From: DAOUBF01 sp034432795
GTDB lineage: Bacteria; Chloroflexota; Anaerolineae; DSLN01
DNA: 64,000 nucleotides
NCBI GenBank assembly: GCA_034432795.1
Contig: DAOUBF010000015.1
Location: forward strand, 1 to 64,000
Direction: 5' to 3'
The notes beneath the pieces are model-generated. The model saw only the letters and a program-made list of their open reading frames with translations. It had not been told where the DNA came from and did not search any database. A program made the position numbers and the translations under genes. Every line of letters begins with the position of its first letter. Position 1 is the stretch's first letter. Shown here one piece after another: positions 26,172-34,095 of this stretch.

Positions 26172-26763
26172 GGTCTTCTTCTCCTTCAGCGCCCGCGCTC
26201 CCCTGAGAGGGGGGCAGCCAGGCGCGATAACGGGCCTCAAAGGCCTGCTCGGCGCGGGCCAGAAGCGTCCCGACCGAACTGGGGGCCACGTCCAGGGCGG
26301 CGGCCAGTTCCTTATAGGACAGGCCCAGATGGCGCAGGAGCAGGAGCTGGGCCTGGCGTTCGGGCAGTTCGGCCAGGACTGCTCTCACCCGTTGGCGCTC
26401 CTCCGCCAGCGCCGCCACATCGGCCAGGTCCGTCGGGTCGCCTGCCCGTTCGGCCAGGGCTGTCTGGGCCAGGGCCTGTTCATGCTGCAGGCGACGGCGG
26501 CGTGAGCGCAGGGCGTTGTAGCCCAGGCGGGTGGCGACGCGGTAGAGCCAGCCGCCCAGATTATGCTCCTGTCCGGCGGGGAAGCGGCTGCGGTACAGGC
26601 GCAAGAAGGTCTCCTGGGTCAGGTCTTCGGCCTCTTCGCGGTTGCCCAGAAGGCGGATGAGGACCCCGTACACCTGGTCGTAGTGCTCCAGAAAGAGCGC
26701 CTCAAACGGGGCCGCATCGGCGCTTGCTGATCGGTTCAGTAGAAAACCATTCACCAGCGTCAC
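26161..26763 (-). CDS. ECF-type RNA polymerase sigma factor
   Basis: The 200-residue sigma70-family protein has region 2 (FLEHYDQVYGVLIRLLGNREEAEDLTQETFLRLYRS, including the DLTQETF -10 recognition helix) and region 4 (LPERQAQLLLLRHLGLSYKELAAALDVAPSSVGTLLARA), separated by an acidic linker. Its stop codon overlaps the anti-sigma start by 11 bases, which fits stoichiometric coupled translation. The start is a GTG at 26763. Confidence 0.9.
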   Translation of the reverse strand: MTLVNGFLLNRSASADAAPFEALFLEHYDQVYGVLIRLLGNREEAEDLTQETFLRLYRSRFPAGQEHNLGGWLYRVATRLGYNALRSRRRRLQHEQALAQTALAERAGDPTDLADVAALAEERQRVRAVLAELPERQAQLLLLRHLGLSYKELAAALDVAPSSVGTLLARAEQAFEARYRAWLPPSQGSAGAEGEEDHAL

Positions 26764-26846
26764 AGGTTCACCGCGTACTTCGCCACTGCGCTGCCGCGAG
26801 CGCAGGCTCCGTATCGCCTCCTATGATACTATAACACCGGCCAAAG

Positions 26847-26963
26847 CGGGAATATGACACCGGGCGGGGGCATTCGGTTTCTGGGATAACCTCCCGGCGC
26901 TGGACGAAGGCGCGGCCTGGATGGGCCTCTTTCAAGCTGAAGGCCCGGCTTTATTCTCAGGGG
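26847..26963 (+). pseudogene. Possible relic coding fragment
   Basis: A stretch without a start codon reads FWDNLPALDEGAAW and MGLFQAEGPALFSGVD before a stop. It has coding-like composition but no homologue is recognised. It lies in the gap between the sigma factor gene and the restriction-modification island and may mark a junction. It could also be chance. Confidence 0.2.
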
Positions 26964-26984
26964 TTGACTAACACTGCTTTACTC

Positions 26985-27941
26985 TTACTTTTCGCTCCCC
27001 TCTCGTAGGAAAAAGGCTTTTTGACCACTTGGTTCAACCCAGTCACCAATACAGAACTCATCAAAACGGAACTTTGATCCCTCTAAGTACTCTTGAACAA
27101 TATCTATAGCTATCCAGCGCCGCCTGAGGCGCTCGCAGACTTCCCCTGTAACATTCGATCCAGCGAACGGATCAACGACGAGATCGCCCTCATCGGTTAA
27201 CAATTTGATGAAGAACTCAGGAAGCCCCGCTGGGTACCTGGCCGGATGCGGCTTAATGCCGGCCTGCCGACATGCTCTTAGATAGCGACTGTTGCTCTCC
27301 GTGTTTGCGATTTGAAGTAAATTGGAGGGAATTGCGCCCGCATTTCTTTTGTTGAACTTGGTGGATATTTGATGTCCACTAGGGCGAGCTTTGGCTCTAT
27401 ATCCGTTTTTCAGCAATTGCTCCATACTTTCGCTATATGGCTGCAAGACTTTTAGATTGCTTGCTTTAGGATGTGGGTCTTTTGAGAGCCACCATACACA
27501 ATCCACTGCATCTTTAACTCGTTCTCGGCGGACTGTAACCCATTCAGCAGGGGTCGGGAGCTTTGCAGGATTGTACCAGAAGAATTCCTGGGCGAGATAA
27601 AACTTATAGCCAGGCATTCTGCAAAGCTCTATTAAAAGTTCATAATGATAGAGGCTTCTAGTCGGTTGGCCGTGATTCCAACTACCGCCTATATCAATCA
27701 CAAGACTGCCTTTCGGCTTAAGTATCCTATGGAAAATGCGTGCGAATTCCAGGAACCATGCCACATATTCAGCTGCGTCAACATTGCCATACTCCTTTTT
27801 GCGGCGCAATGCAAAGGGCGGAGATGTCATGATGAGATCAACTGTGCCTTCCAGAGATTGATCTGAAAGAATCTCCCTGGCATCACCTAAGTAAGCTGCC
27901 CCGTAGTGGGTCTCGTAATAGGGAGCAATGCCGCTTAGCAT
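26985..27941 (-). CDS. Site-specific DNA methyltransferase, probably N4-cytosine, of a restriction-modification system
   Basis: The 318-residue protein has catalytic motif IV TSPPF near residue 39 and the SAM-binding motif DPFAGSNVTG near the C-terminus, i.e. beta-class order. The SPP(F/Y) form favours N4-methylcytosine. GGEGDLVVDPF-type context (DEGDLVVDPF) is intact. GGAGG precedes the ATG. It follows the restriction endonuclease gene by 9 bases. Both are clearly richer in AT than their neighbours, indicating acquisition as a unit. The recognition sequence is unknown. Confidence 0.85.
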   Translation of the reverse strand: MLSGIAPYYETHYGAAYLGDAREILSDQSLEGTVDLIMTSPPFALRRKKEYGNVDAAEYVAWFLEFARIFHRILKPKGSLVIDIGGSWNHGQPTRSLYHYELLIELCRMPGYKFYLAQEFFWYNPAKLPTPAEWVTVRRERVKDAVDCVWWLSKDPHPKASNLKVLQPYSESMEQLLKNGYRAKARPSGHQISTKFNKRNAGAIPSNLLQIANTESNSRYLRACRQAGIKPHPARYPAGLPEFFIKLLTDEGDLVVDPFAGSNVTGEVCERLRRRWIAIDIVQEYLEGSKFRFDEFCIGDWVEPSGQKAFFLREGSEK

Positions 27942-27950
27942 ATTTCCTCC

Positions 27951-29321
27951 CTACAAATCTAACTTCTTTATCTCCATTGCATGTCTGGCCTCTCTATTTA
28001 GGGCGTCAGCTATAAAAGTAGGGTTATGTGCGATTTTCTGAAGATCGTTTGAATCAAATAGGACAATGTTCAAGTTAGTCATGCTCATTACCTGTTGAGC
28101 ATATTTTCTCGCCTCAGCACTGATATTACCGGTCGAGACAATCATAACAACATTGGACTTAAGTTGAAATGTAAGTCCAATCTCTTTGGCGACATCATCA
28201 AGAGAGGTGGTTTGAGTATTTTTGCATTGTATTTGCCAACGAGAGAAGATCAAGCGAGCTCCTTCAAAAATGAGATCGACCTCTGCTCCACCCGTGACCT
28301 GACCGCGGAGCCGAGTTGCCACATACTTGAGGTCGATCAACCTCATAAGGTAGAAGGCAAGCGCTTCCAAAGCTAACCCTTTGATATGCCTATCAGCCGA
28401 CGATAGCTCCTCCAGTATTTCAGCAAAAGACTTCCTTAGCATAGGGCGGAGATCAGAATGCGTCTGGCTTTCGAGTGCTTCAATAATGGGAGCAACTAGC
28501 TCAGCTCTCATCTTCTCAGTGAGCCTAATCTGAAATGGTTTAGCACCCCGACCTGTAGCCTTAGTTCCTCTTTCGAGGGTGATATAGCCTGCCTTTTCAA
28601 GTGGATAAAGCACAGTCTTAGGCAGATTCTTTTCATCAAATTTTACACCATATAAGGTGGTTGCTAGTTTCTCCACCTCGTTAGACCAGTAAGGCCCAGT
28701 TCCCCCTATATTTGCCAGAGTTTTCAGAAAAGCCTTTTGCTCCTTAGTAAACATAGAAAGTTCATCTATAGTGTCCACAGACACACCAATTACTTCATTG
28801 AGACGATTAATATCTATCTGCCAATCATCAGAAGTAACTACCCCTGCTTTCTCAAGCCACAAGCGCATGATACTCGGATGCTTCCCACCCCGTGGGAAGA
28901 AGATACCTCGCTCTGCAAGCCACTCACGTAGTTTTCGCAGATCAACTTTCTCACCACGCGCCTGCATATCTTGAACTGTTTGTATAACTATTAGGCCTTT
29001 GAGGTTCAGAAGGATATGCCGCGCAAAGAGCTCATACATCTTGTCGGGTGTCTCTTTGAGCGACAATAACTGCTTACCGACATCAGTCAGCGTTCCGTCC
29101 CGGTGAAGAACGCCATAAGCGATCATTCCCAACTTACAGTTGTTTGCCAATTTTCTGCGGTTATATTCGCTGGTGGGATGAGAGTCAAAATATTCTCGTC
29201 GTATGGCATCTTCAAGTGCACGCCAATCTCCACTGTGCTCTCGCGCTAGTTCTAAGACGCGGATGAGATCTATTTGGTTCGGTGAAAATTCACTTCCGAA
29301 AGGAAGGTCACTTTTTATCAC
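27951..29321 (-). CDS. Mrr-like restriction endonuclease with N-terminal helical/winged-helix region
   Basis: The 456-residue protein ends in an Mrr_cat-like nuclease domain: after KGLALEALAFYL comes GGAEVDLIFEG and then WQIQCKNTQT, giving the PD-(D/E)xK layout E-V-D ... Q-x-K. The first about 290 residues contain several helix-turn-helix-like stretches (RKLREWLAERGIFFPRGGKH, LYPLEKAGYITLERGTKATG) that probably read the DNA target. Together with the adjacent methyltransferase it forms a type II-like system. A GTG start is used. An AT-rich region with TATAAT on the minus strand (29344-29349) lies just upstream. Confidence 0.75.
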   Translation of the reverse strand: MIKSDLPFGSEFSPNQIDLIRVLELAREHSGDWRALEDAIRREYFDSHPTSEYNRRKLANNCKLGMIAYGVLHRDGTLTDVGKQLLSLKETPDKMYELFARHILLNLKGLIVIQTVQDMQARGEKVDLRKLREWLAERGIFFPRGGKHPSIMRLWLEKAGVVTSDDWQIDINRLNEVIGVSVDTIDELSMFTKEQKAFLKTLANIGGTGPYWSNEVEKLATTLYGVKFDEKNLPKTVLYPLEKAGYITLERGTKATGRGAKPFQIRLTEKMRAELVAPIIEALESQTHSDLRPMLRKSFAEILEELSSADRHIKGLALEALAFYLMRLIDLKYVATRLRGQVTGGAEVDLIFEGARLIFSRWQIQCKNTQTTSLDDVAKEIGLTFQLKSNVVMIVSTGNISAEARKYAQQVMSMTNLNIVLFDSNDLQKIAHNPTFIADALNREARHAMEIKKLDL

Positions 29322-29448
29322 AGTTAAGCCTCTATAATGGGCTATTATATCGGTAATCCAAAGAACTCTCCGATTAGCAAACCGGGGGCGAGCAAGAGTT
29401 CGCCCGCCCCCTGAGTCTCAAGCCATTTAACCAGGGTCAGCACTTTGC

Positions 29449-32400
29449 TCAGCACTCCGTGAACCCACACGTGTAGCATCTGCGGCAGCCTTCTTCGCTC
29501 ACCAGGGTGGCCTGGCCGCACTCCGGGCACAGGTCGCCGATCTCAAAGGCGAGTTGCACCGGCTGTGGCGCCTCCGGCATGGCGGTGGGTGCCACCTCGC
29601 CCTCGCCCTCTTTGTCGCTCAGGTAGTCGGCCAGAGCCTGGGCCACGCCGTCGGGCAGCGAGCGCACGCGCTGCGCCCCAAAGCCCATGGGGCGCCCGCC
29701 GCCGATGCCGCTCAACTGGTCAATCACCTGGCGCAGCCGGGTCATCGCCGACATGGGAGAGGGCAGGCGCAGGACGAGCGAGATCAGGCGGCCCATGGCC
29801 TCGGCCACCGCCGCGGTGTCCGAGCCGGCCTTGCCCACGTTCATGAACACCTCAAAGGGCTGGCCGCCGCCGTTCTCGTTGATGGTGATAAAGGCCGTGC
29901 CCAGGGGCGTGGGCACGCGATAGGTGCGGCCCGGCAGCCAGCGCGGACGCGGCTTCATGATCACCGGCAAGGGCTGCGCCGGTTGCACGGCGGGCGGCGG
30001 CGCGGGCGCAGCAGGCGCGGTGGGCGCGGCTGTGGGCGGCGGTGCGGCAGCGGCCTTCTTCTCTTTCGTCTCCAATGTCTCCAGAACTACCTTCTCCCGC
30101 GAGCCGGTCACGTAAACCGTCAGGCCCTTGCAGCCCAGCTTCCAGGCCAGGAAGTAGGCATCGGCCACGTCCTTCTCGGTCGCGGTGGCGGGGAAGTTGA
30201 TCGTTTTGGAGATAGAGTTATCCACGAAGGCCTGGAGCGCGGCCTGCATATACACGTGCTCCTCCGCTGTGATGTCCTGCGACACGACGAAGGTGTGGCG
30301 GATGTGCTCCGGCAGTTCGGTGATATGCTGGCAGGTGCCCTTGCGGATGACCTCGTCAACGATGCGCCTGCGGGTCTCCTCGTCCAGCCCGGCCTTGATC
30401 AGCGCCTGCTCAAACAGTGGGCTGGTGTAGCGCAACTCCAGGTCGCGGCCATTGTCGTTAACGTGGCGGATGTAGGCCAGCGCGAAGACAGGCTCGCAGC
30501 CGTAGGCTTCGCAGCCCGCGACGGTGGCAATGGTGCCGGTGGGGGCAATGGTCGTCTGAGCGGCGTTGCGGATGCCGTACTGCTTGATGCCCTCCACGAT
30601 CTCGTCCCAGTTCACCGGTGGGCGGCCGAAGTCATGGGTGTAAGGCTTCAGCGGCTTGGGTGGCGTCCACTTGAGATCCTCCGGGTCGTAGATGCTGCCC
30701 TTGATGGCCGGGAAGGGGCCGCGCTCCTTGGCCAGCTCAATGGAGGTCTTCATGGCGTGGTAGCGCACGAACTCCATGACCTGGGCGGCGAACTCTTGCG
30801 CCTCCTCCGAGCCGTAGCGGATGCCCATGTGGTACATAAGGTCGCCCAGGGCCATGATGCCCAGGCCGATGCGCCGGGCGCGCAGGGCGGCCTCTTTAAG
30901 CTGGGGCACCGCCGGGACGTACTTGTTGGCGCTGACGACGTTGTCCAGGAAGCGGGTGGAAAGCACGACCGTCTCGCGCAGCTTCTCCCAGTCCACCTTG
31001 CCCTCAGGCGTGACGTGCTTGGCCAGGTTGATGGACCCCAGGCAGCAATTCTCGTAAGGTCCTAGCCACTGCTCGCCACATGGATTTGTCGCTTCAAGCT
31101 GATAAAGATGCGGTAGTGGATTGCTGCGGTTGGCGGTGTCAATGAAGAGCGCGCCCGGCTCGCCGTTATGGTGGGCGTGCTTGATGATCTTGTCAAACAG
31201 GTCGCGTGCCCGCACGGTCTTCCACACTTTGCCGTCGCGGGGGTTGATCAGGTCAAAAGGCTCGTCGTTCTCCACCGCGCGCATGAAGGCGTCAGTGATG
31301 GCCACGCTGATGTTGAAGTTGGTGATCTGGTTCTCGTCTTCCTTGCAGCCAATGAACTCCTCAATGTCGGGGTGGTCCACCCGCAGCACGGCCATATTGG
31401 CCCCACGCCGGGTTCCGCCCTGGGCCACCTCGCCGAAGGCTTTGTCATAGACCCTGAGGAAGCCCACCGGCCCGGTGGCGCGGCCCGCGCTGGTCCTGAC
31501 GATGTCGCCCTTGGGCCGCAGCCGCGAGAAGGAGAAGCCGTTGCCGCCGCCGGTCTGCTGGATAAGGGCGGCGTCGCGCAACGTTTGGAAGATACCGTCG
31601 CTGGCCCGACCCAGGTCGTCGGAGATAGGGAGCACGAAGCAATTGTGGACAACGATGCCCTCTGTGACGTAAGAGTGGTCTTCATCCACTTCACAGTTAT
31701 AGACGATGCCCGCGTAGTCTTCAGCCTCAATGCTCTGAACCTCAAAGTAGACGACGTCTCCCTGCCGTGTTACAGAGTTGCGAATATAGCGCATATCCGG
31801 CTCAGGTAGGTCAACGCCGAAGGCTTCCTGAACGAGATCGCGGGATTGGAGCGGGGGCAGGCTGATTTGAGCTGTCGCATGCGCATTTTCGGTAACGTAA
31901 GTCGTATCCACTGGCCGGATAGCTGCATCGTAACCCAGACGCAGGCACATCTGCCAGACTTGCTGGACTAGCCCAGGGTTGCTGAGCGTCACACGTAGTG
32001 CTCGCATGATTCGTGGCGATTTCCGATCAGTGGCCTTATAAACAGTTTCCCAGTACAGACCGTCACCGCGCATGAGGCCAACCAGGAACGCCCGCTGGAT
32101 CTCCATTGGCGCGTACTGTAACCAGGTGGGTATCCGCTTCCCATAGGAGTGGTGACCGAAGTGGTTGCGGAACCAACTGGCCACTGCCCGACTATAAACG
32201 TTGATGTTTGTCCAACTGCCCCGATTGGAGTGTGACCGAGTGGGTGCAACATTAAAAATCTGCTCAACCAGACGGCAGATGTCGTCTTGATATGCGACCT
32301 CATGCCGCCCCAGGGTAAAGCGGATATATTGCTCATCTGGGCCAATCGTCCCCTCCGCGACATAATAGCCGCACAGCCGGGCGAGGTCTGGCGTGAGTTC

Positions 32401-33144
32401 AATGAAACGATTGACCCAGGTAGCCTGACGCCCGGAGTTCTGATAGGCGCTGGGACGGCGCACACGCACGGCGGCTTCTGCGACTTGCATCTCCAACTCA
32501 TCCGCGTACACGGATTCGGCCAGGTCAAAGTGGGGGATAAGGCGGACGCCCTGGGGTATACCGACAGCGACCTTATTGCCGACACGCAGTTCGCCTGCCC
32601 GGACCCAACCGGCGGGCGTCATGATAGGATGCTCTGGCGTCACTTCCAGTGTCGTGCCGATGAGCTTGACCTTGATGCGTAGTAACGTGCCATTGTAGGC
32701 GCGCTGATGGAGTTCGGTGACTGGCCGATAGCGACCCAAGTGGGTCAAGACGCGGTCGCCGATCTGCAGATCGGCGATACGCTTCACACCCTGCTCGGTC
32801 GTGACGCGCATATCTGCGGTGAAGCACGCCGCAAGCTGGCCCAGCGGTGTACCTGCGCCGGTGAAGGTGGGCGAGTTGGGGAAGAAGCGCAGGCTGGTCA
32901 ACAGTTCGTAAAACGCCTCGCTAGTGGCGTAGGCGTCCTTACCGTATTCGGCATCGGGTGCGGCGACGTTGCTGGCGACGCGCCAGAACATCTCCGGGAT
33001 GGTCTCAATGGGCTTGCCGTCCTCGCCGCGCCGCAGATAGCGCTTCTCCAGAACGATGCGCGCGTTCTCCGTTAATGGGATCTCAGTCAACGGCGGGCGT
33101 CCGCCGTTGGCGCCATGTGCCTGATCCAGGGTACGTTCTGTCAT
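29449..33144 (-). CDS. nrdJ: Vitamin B12-dependent (class II) ribonucleotide reductase containing an intein
   Basis: Start 33144 (MTERTLDQ) has a strong GGAGGAGG. The 1231-residue precursor is split by a 395-residue intein at residues 107-501. The extein is a class II reductase that makes deoxyribonucleotides with adenosylcobalamin. The redox cysteine follows the intein in NCFVLPISDD; NPCGEQWL carries the radical cysteine and acceptor Glu; TIAPTGTIA and KTINFPATATEKD are conserved. The C-terminus ends in CPECGQ...CRRCYTCGFTEC, a zinc-finger/redox tail. Splicing is required for activity because the intein precedes a catalytic cysteine. It is cotranscribed with nrdR. Confidence 0.95.
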   Translation of the reverse strand: MTERTLDQAHGANGGRPPLTEIPLTENARIVLEKRYLRRGEDGKPIETIPEMFWRVASNVAAPDAEYGKDAYATSEAFYELLTSLRFFPNSPTFTGAGTPLGQLAACFTADMRVTTEQGVKRIADLQIGDRVLTHLGRYRPVTELHQRAYNGTLLRIKVKLIGTTLEVTPEHPIMTPAGWVRAGELRVGNKVAVGIPQGVRLIPHFDLAESVYADELEMQVAEAAVRVRRPSAYQNSGRQATWVNRFIELTPDLARLCGYYVAEGTIGPDEQYIRFTLGRHEVAYQDDICRLVEQIFNVAPTRSHSNRGSWTNINVYSRAVASWFRNHFGHHSYGKRIPTWLQYAPMEIQRAFLVGLMRGDGLYWETVYKATDRKSPRIMRALRVTLSNPGLVQQVWQMCLRLGYDAAIRPVDTTYVTENAHATAQISLPPLQSRDLVQEAFGVDLPEPDMRYIRNSVTRQGDVVYFEVQSIEAEDYAGIVYNCEVDEDHSYVTEGIVVHNCFVLPISDDLGRASDGIFQTLRDAALIQQTGGGNGFSFSRLRPKGDIVRTSAGRATGPVGFLRVYDKAFGEVAQGGTRRGANMAVLRVDHPDIEEFIGCKEDENQITNFNISVAITDAFMRAVENDEPFDLINPRDGKVWKTVRARDLFDKIIKHAHHNGEPGALFIDTANRSNPLPHLYQLEATNPCGEQWLGPYENCCLGSINLAKHVTPEGKVDWEKLRETVVLSTRFLDNVVSANKYVPAVPQLKEAALRARRIGLGIMALGDLMYHMGIRYGSEEAQEFAAQVMEFVRYHAMKTSIELAKERGPFPAIKGSIYDPEDLKWTPPKPLKPYTHDFGRPPVNWDEIVEGIKQYGIRNAAQTTIAPTGTIATVAGCEAYGCEPVFALAYIRHVNDNGRDLELRYTSPLFEQALIKAGLDEETRRRIVDEVIRKGTCQHITELPEHIRHTFVVSQDITAEEHVYMQAALQAFVDNSISKTINFPATATEKDVADAYFLAWKLGCKGLTVYVTGSREKVVLETLETKEKKAAAAPPPTAAPTAPAAPAPPPAVQPAQPLPVIMKPRPRWLPGRTYRVPTPLGTAFITINENGGGQPFEVFMNVGKAGSDTAAVAEAMGRLISLVLRLPSPMSAMTRLRQVIDQLSGIGGGRPMGFGAQRVRSLPDGVAQALADYLSDKEGEGEVAPTAMPEAPQPVQLAFEIGDLCPECGQATLVSEEGCRRCYTCGFTEC
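31642..32826 (-). other. LAGLIDADG intein within nrdJ
   Basis: The intein begins at Cys (CFTADMRVTTEQGVKRIADL) after the extein residues GQLAA and ends in VVHN before Cys+1 of CFVLP. Block A, block B (TPEHPIMTPAGW), and blocks F/G (DEDHSYVTEG-IVVHN) are intact, with the penultimate His and terminal Asn. Two LAGLIDADG-type motifs, LCGYYVAEG (intein residues 152-160) and LVGLMRGDG (248-256), with acidic residues retained, indicate a homing endonuclease domain that may be active. Length 395 residues. Confidence 0.93.
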
Positions 33145-33176
33145 GGTCCTCCTCCTTAACAAATCTCCCAGGTGGT

Positions 33177-33656
33177 TTATTCCTTACGTGGCTTTCCAGA
33201 TGACTCTGACTGCTCCAGCAGCCGATCGATCTCCCGCCGCACCGTCTCCAGGTCGGACATCTCCAGATAGACGATGGCGTAGCGGATATAGGCCAGCGCG
33301 TCCAGTTCGCGCAGGCCCTCCATCACCATGTCCCCGACGACACGGGACTCCACCTCGGCCTTGCCCATGGCCTGGAGCTTGGCCTCAATCTCGCCCACCA
33401 ACCGCTCAATGTCGGCCTGGGCCACCGGGCGTTTGCCGATGGCGACGCGGATGCCGCGCATCAGCTTCTCGCGGTCAAATTCCTCCCGCCGTCCATCGCG
33501 CTTGATGAGCGCGGGTGTGGCCAGCACCGCGCGCTCATAGCTGGAGAAGCGCCGACCACAGTTCTTACACACGCGCCGCCGCCGGATGCCGCCCCGCGCA
33601 TCGTGGGTGGTATCAATGACCTGCGTCTTGGCACTGCTGCAGTATGGACACTTCAC
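33177..33656 (-). CDS. nrdR: Transcriptional repressor NrdR
   Basis: The 159-residue protein has the zinc ribbon CPYC...CKNC at residues 3-34 and an ATP-cone domain (VIKRDGRREEFDREKL-like). NrdR binds ATP/dATP and represses ribonucleotide reductase genes. The start is a GTG at 33656; a purine-rich AGGAGG lies about 20 bases upstream with a small GGGCG-AAA-CGCCC hairpin between them, which may modulate initiation. nrdJ starts 32 bases after its stop. Confidence 0.95.
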   Translation of the reverse strand: MKCPYCSSAKTQVIDTTHDARGGIRRRRVCKNCGRRFSSYERAVLATPALIKRDGRREEFDREKLMRGIRVAIGKRPVAQADIERLVGEIEAKLQAMGKAEVESRVVGDMVMEGLRELDALAYIRYAIVYLEMSDLETVRREIDRLLEQSESSGKPRKE

Positions 33657-33946
33657 CGTTCATCGCGGGCGTTTCGCCCCTCCTCATCATGACACGTCTC
33701 TGAGAGACCACAACAGCGCCCGTCTCTGTTCACGTTCCGCTTCCGTCGCGGGAAGGGCACAGGGCGGGCGCGCAGGTTCGCGCCGGGCTTAAGGGTATAT
33801 TTCCAGATTCAGGCGTGGCAGAGCAGAAGGTCCGGTGACGCTGCCCCCTGGGGAGCGCCGGGTCAGCACAAGAAGTGAGGTGAACACGCCGTCAACCATG
33901 CCTGGAGAGACCTATCTCTATCCCCCATATCTTGGAGAGCAATTGC
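33657..33946 (-). promoter_or_regulatory. About 285-base leader of nrdR-nrdJ
   Basis: The untranslated leader lies between the promoter at 33947-33974 and the nrdR GTG. It holds several short hairpins on the minus strand, for example GGCGCG-AACCTG-CGCGCC, GTCTC/GAGAC and GGGCG-AAA-CGCCC next to the ribosome binding region. A leader this long is unusual here and may be regulatory. A stretch AGCCCGGCGCGAACCTGC is vaguely like a B12 box, but a full cobalamin riboswitch was not recognised. Confidence 0.35.
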
Positions 33947-33974
33947 ATTATAGCACAAGATATGCCAGTGTCAA
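33947..33974 (-). promoter_or_regulatory. Consensus sigma70-type promoter for nrdR-nrdJ
   Basis: On the minus strand TTGACA (rc of 33969-33974), a 16-base spacer and TATAAT (rc of 33947-33952). Both hexamers match the consensus perfectly. It lies just beyond the terminator of the dcw cluster. Confidence 0.8.
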
Positions 33975-33998
33975 GGGCCGGAATGGAAACGATATCTT

Positions 33999-34057
33999 AA
34001 AAAATCGGCCAGCCGTCAGGGGCCGGGGATCAGGTCTCTGACCCCTGGCGGCTGGCG
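33999..34057 (-). terminator. Rho-independent terminator of the dcw cluster
   Basis: On the minus strand, downstream of ftsZ, GCCAGCCGCCAGGGG and CCCCTGACGGCTGGCC form a stem of about 15 pairs with one mismatch. GATTTTTTAAG follows directly. The long stem and T-run make this the clearest intrinsic terminator in the window. The stem arms are related to the CAGGAGTCAG-type repeat in the ftsZ-ftsA gap. Confidence 0.8.
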
Positions 34058-34095
34058 GCTGGCCGGTGAACTCCTGGCGGCTGAGGACCCCGCAC

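Noticed and set aside
33657..33946. Adenosylcobalamin riboswitch before nrdR-nrdJ
   Set aside because: Only a vague B12-box-like stretch was found; the other conserved core elements were not recognised in the leader.
33947..33974. NrdR box overlapping the nrdR-nrdJ promoter
   Set aside because: CAC and GTG half-sites are present but separated by 11 bases rather than the 8 of the known box, and only one weak site is visible.
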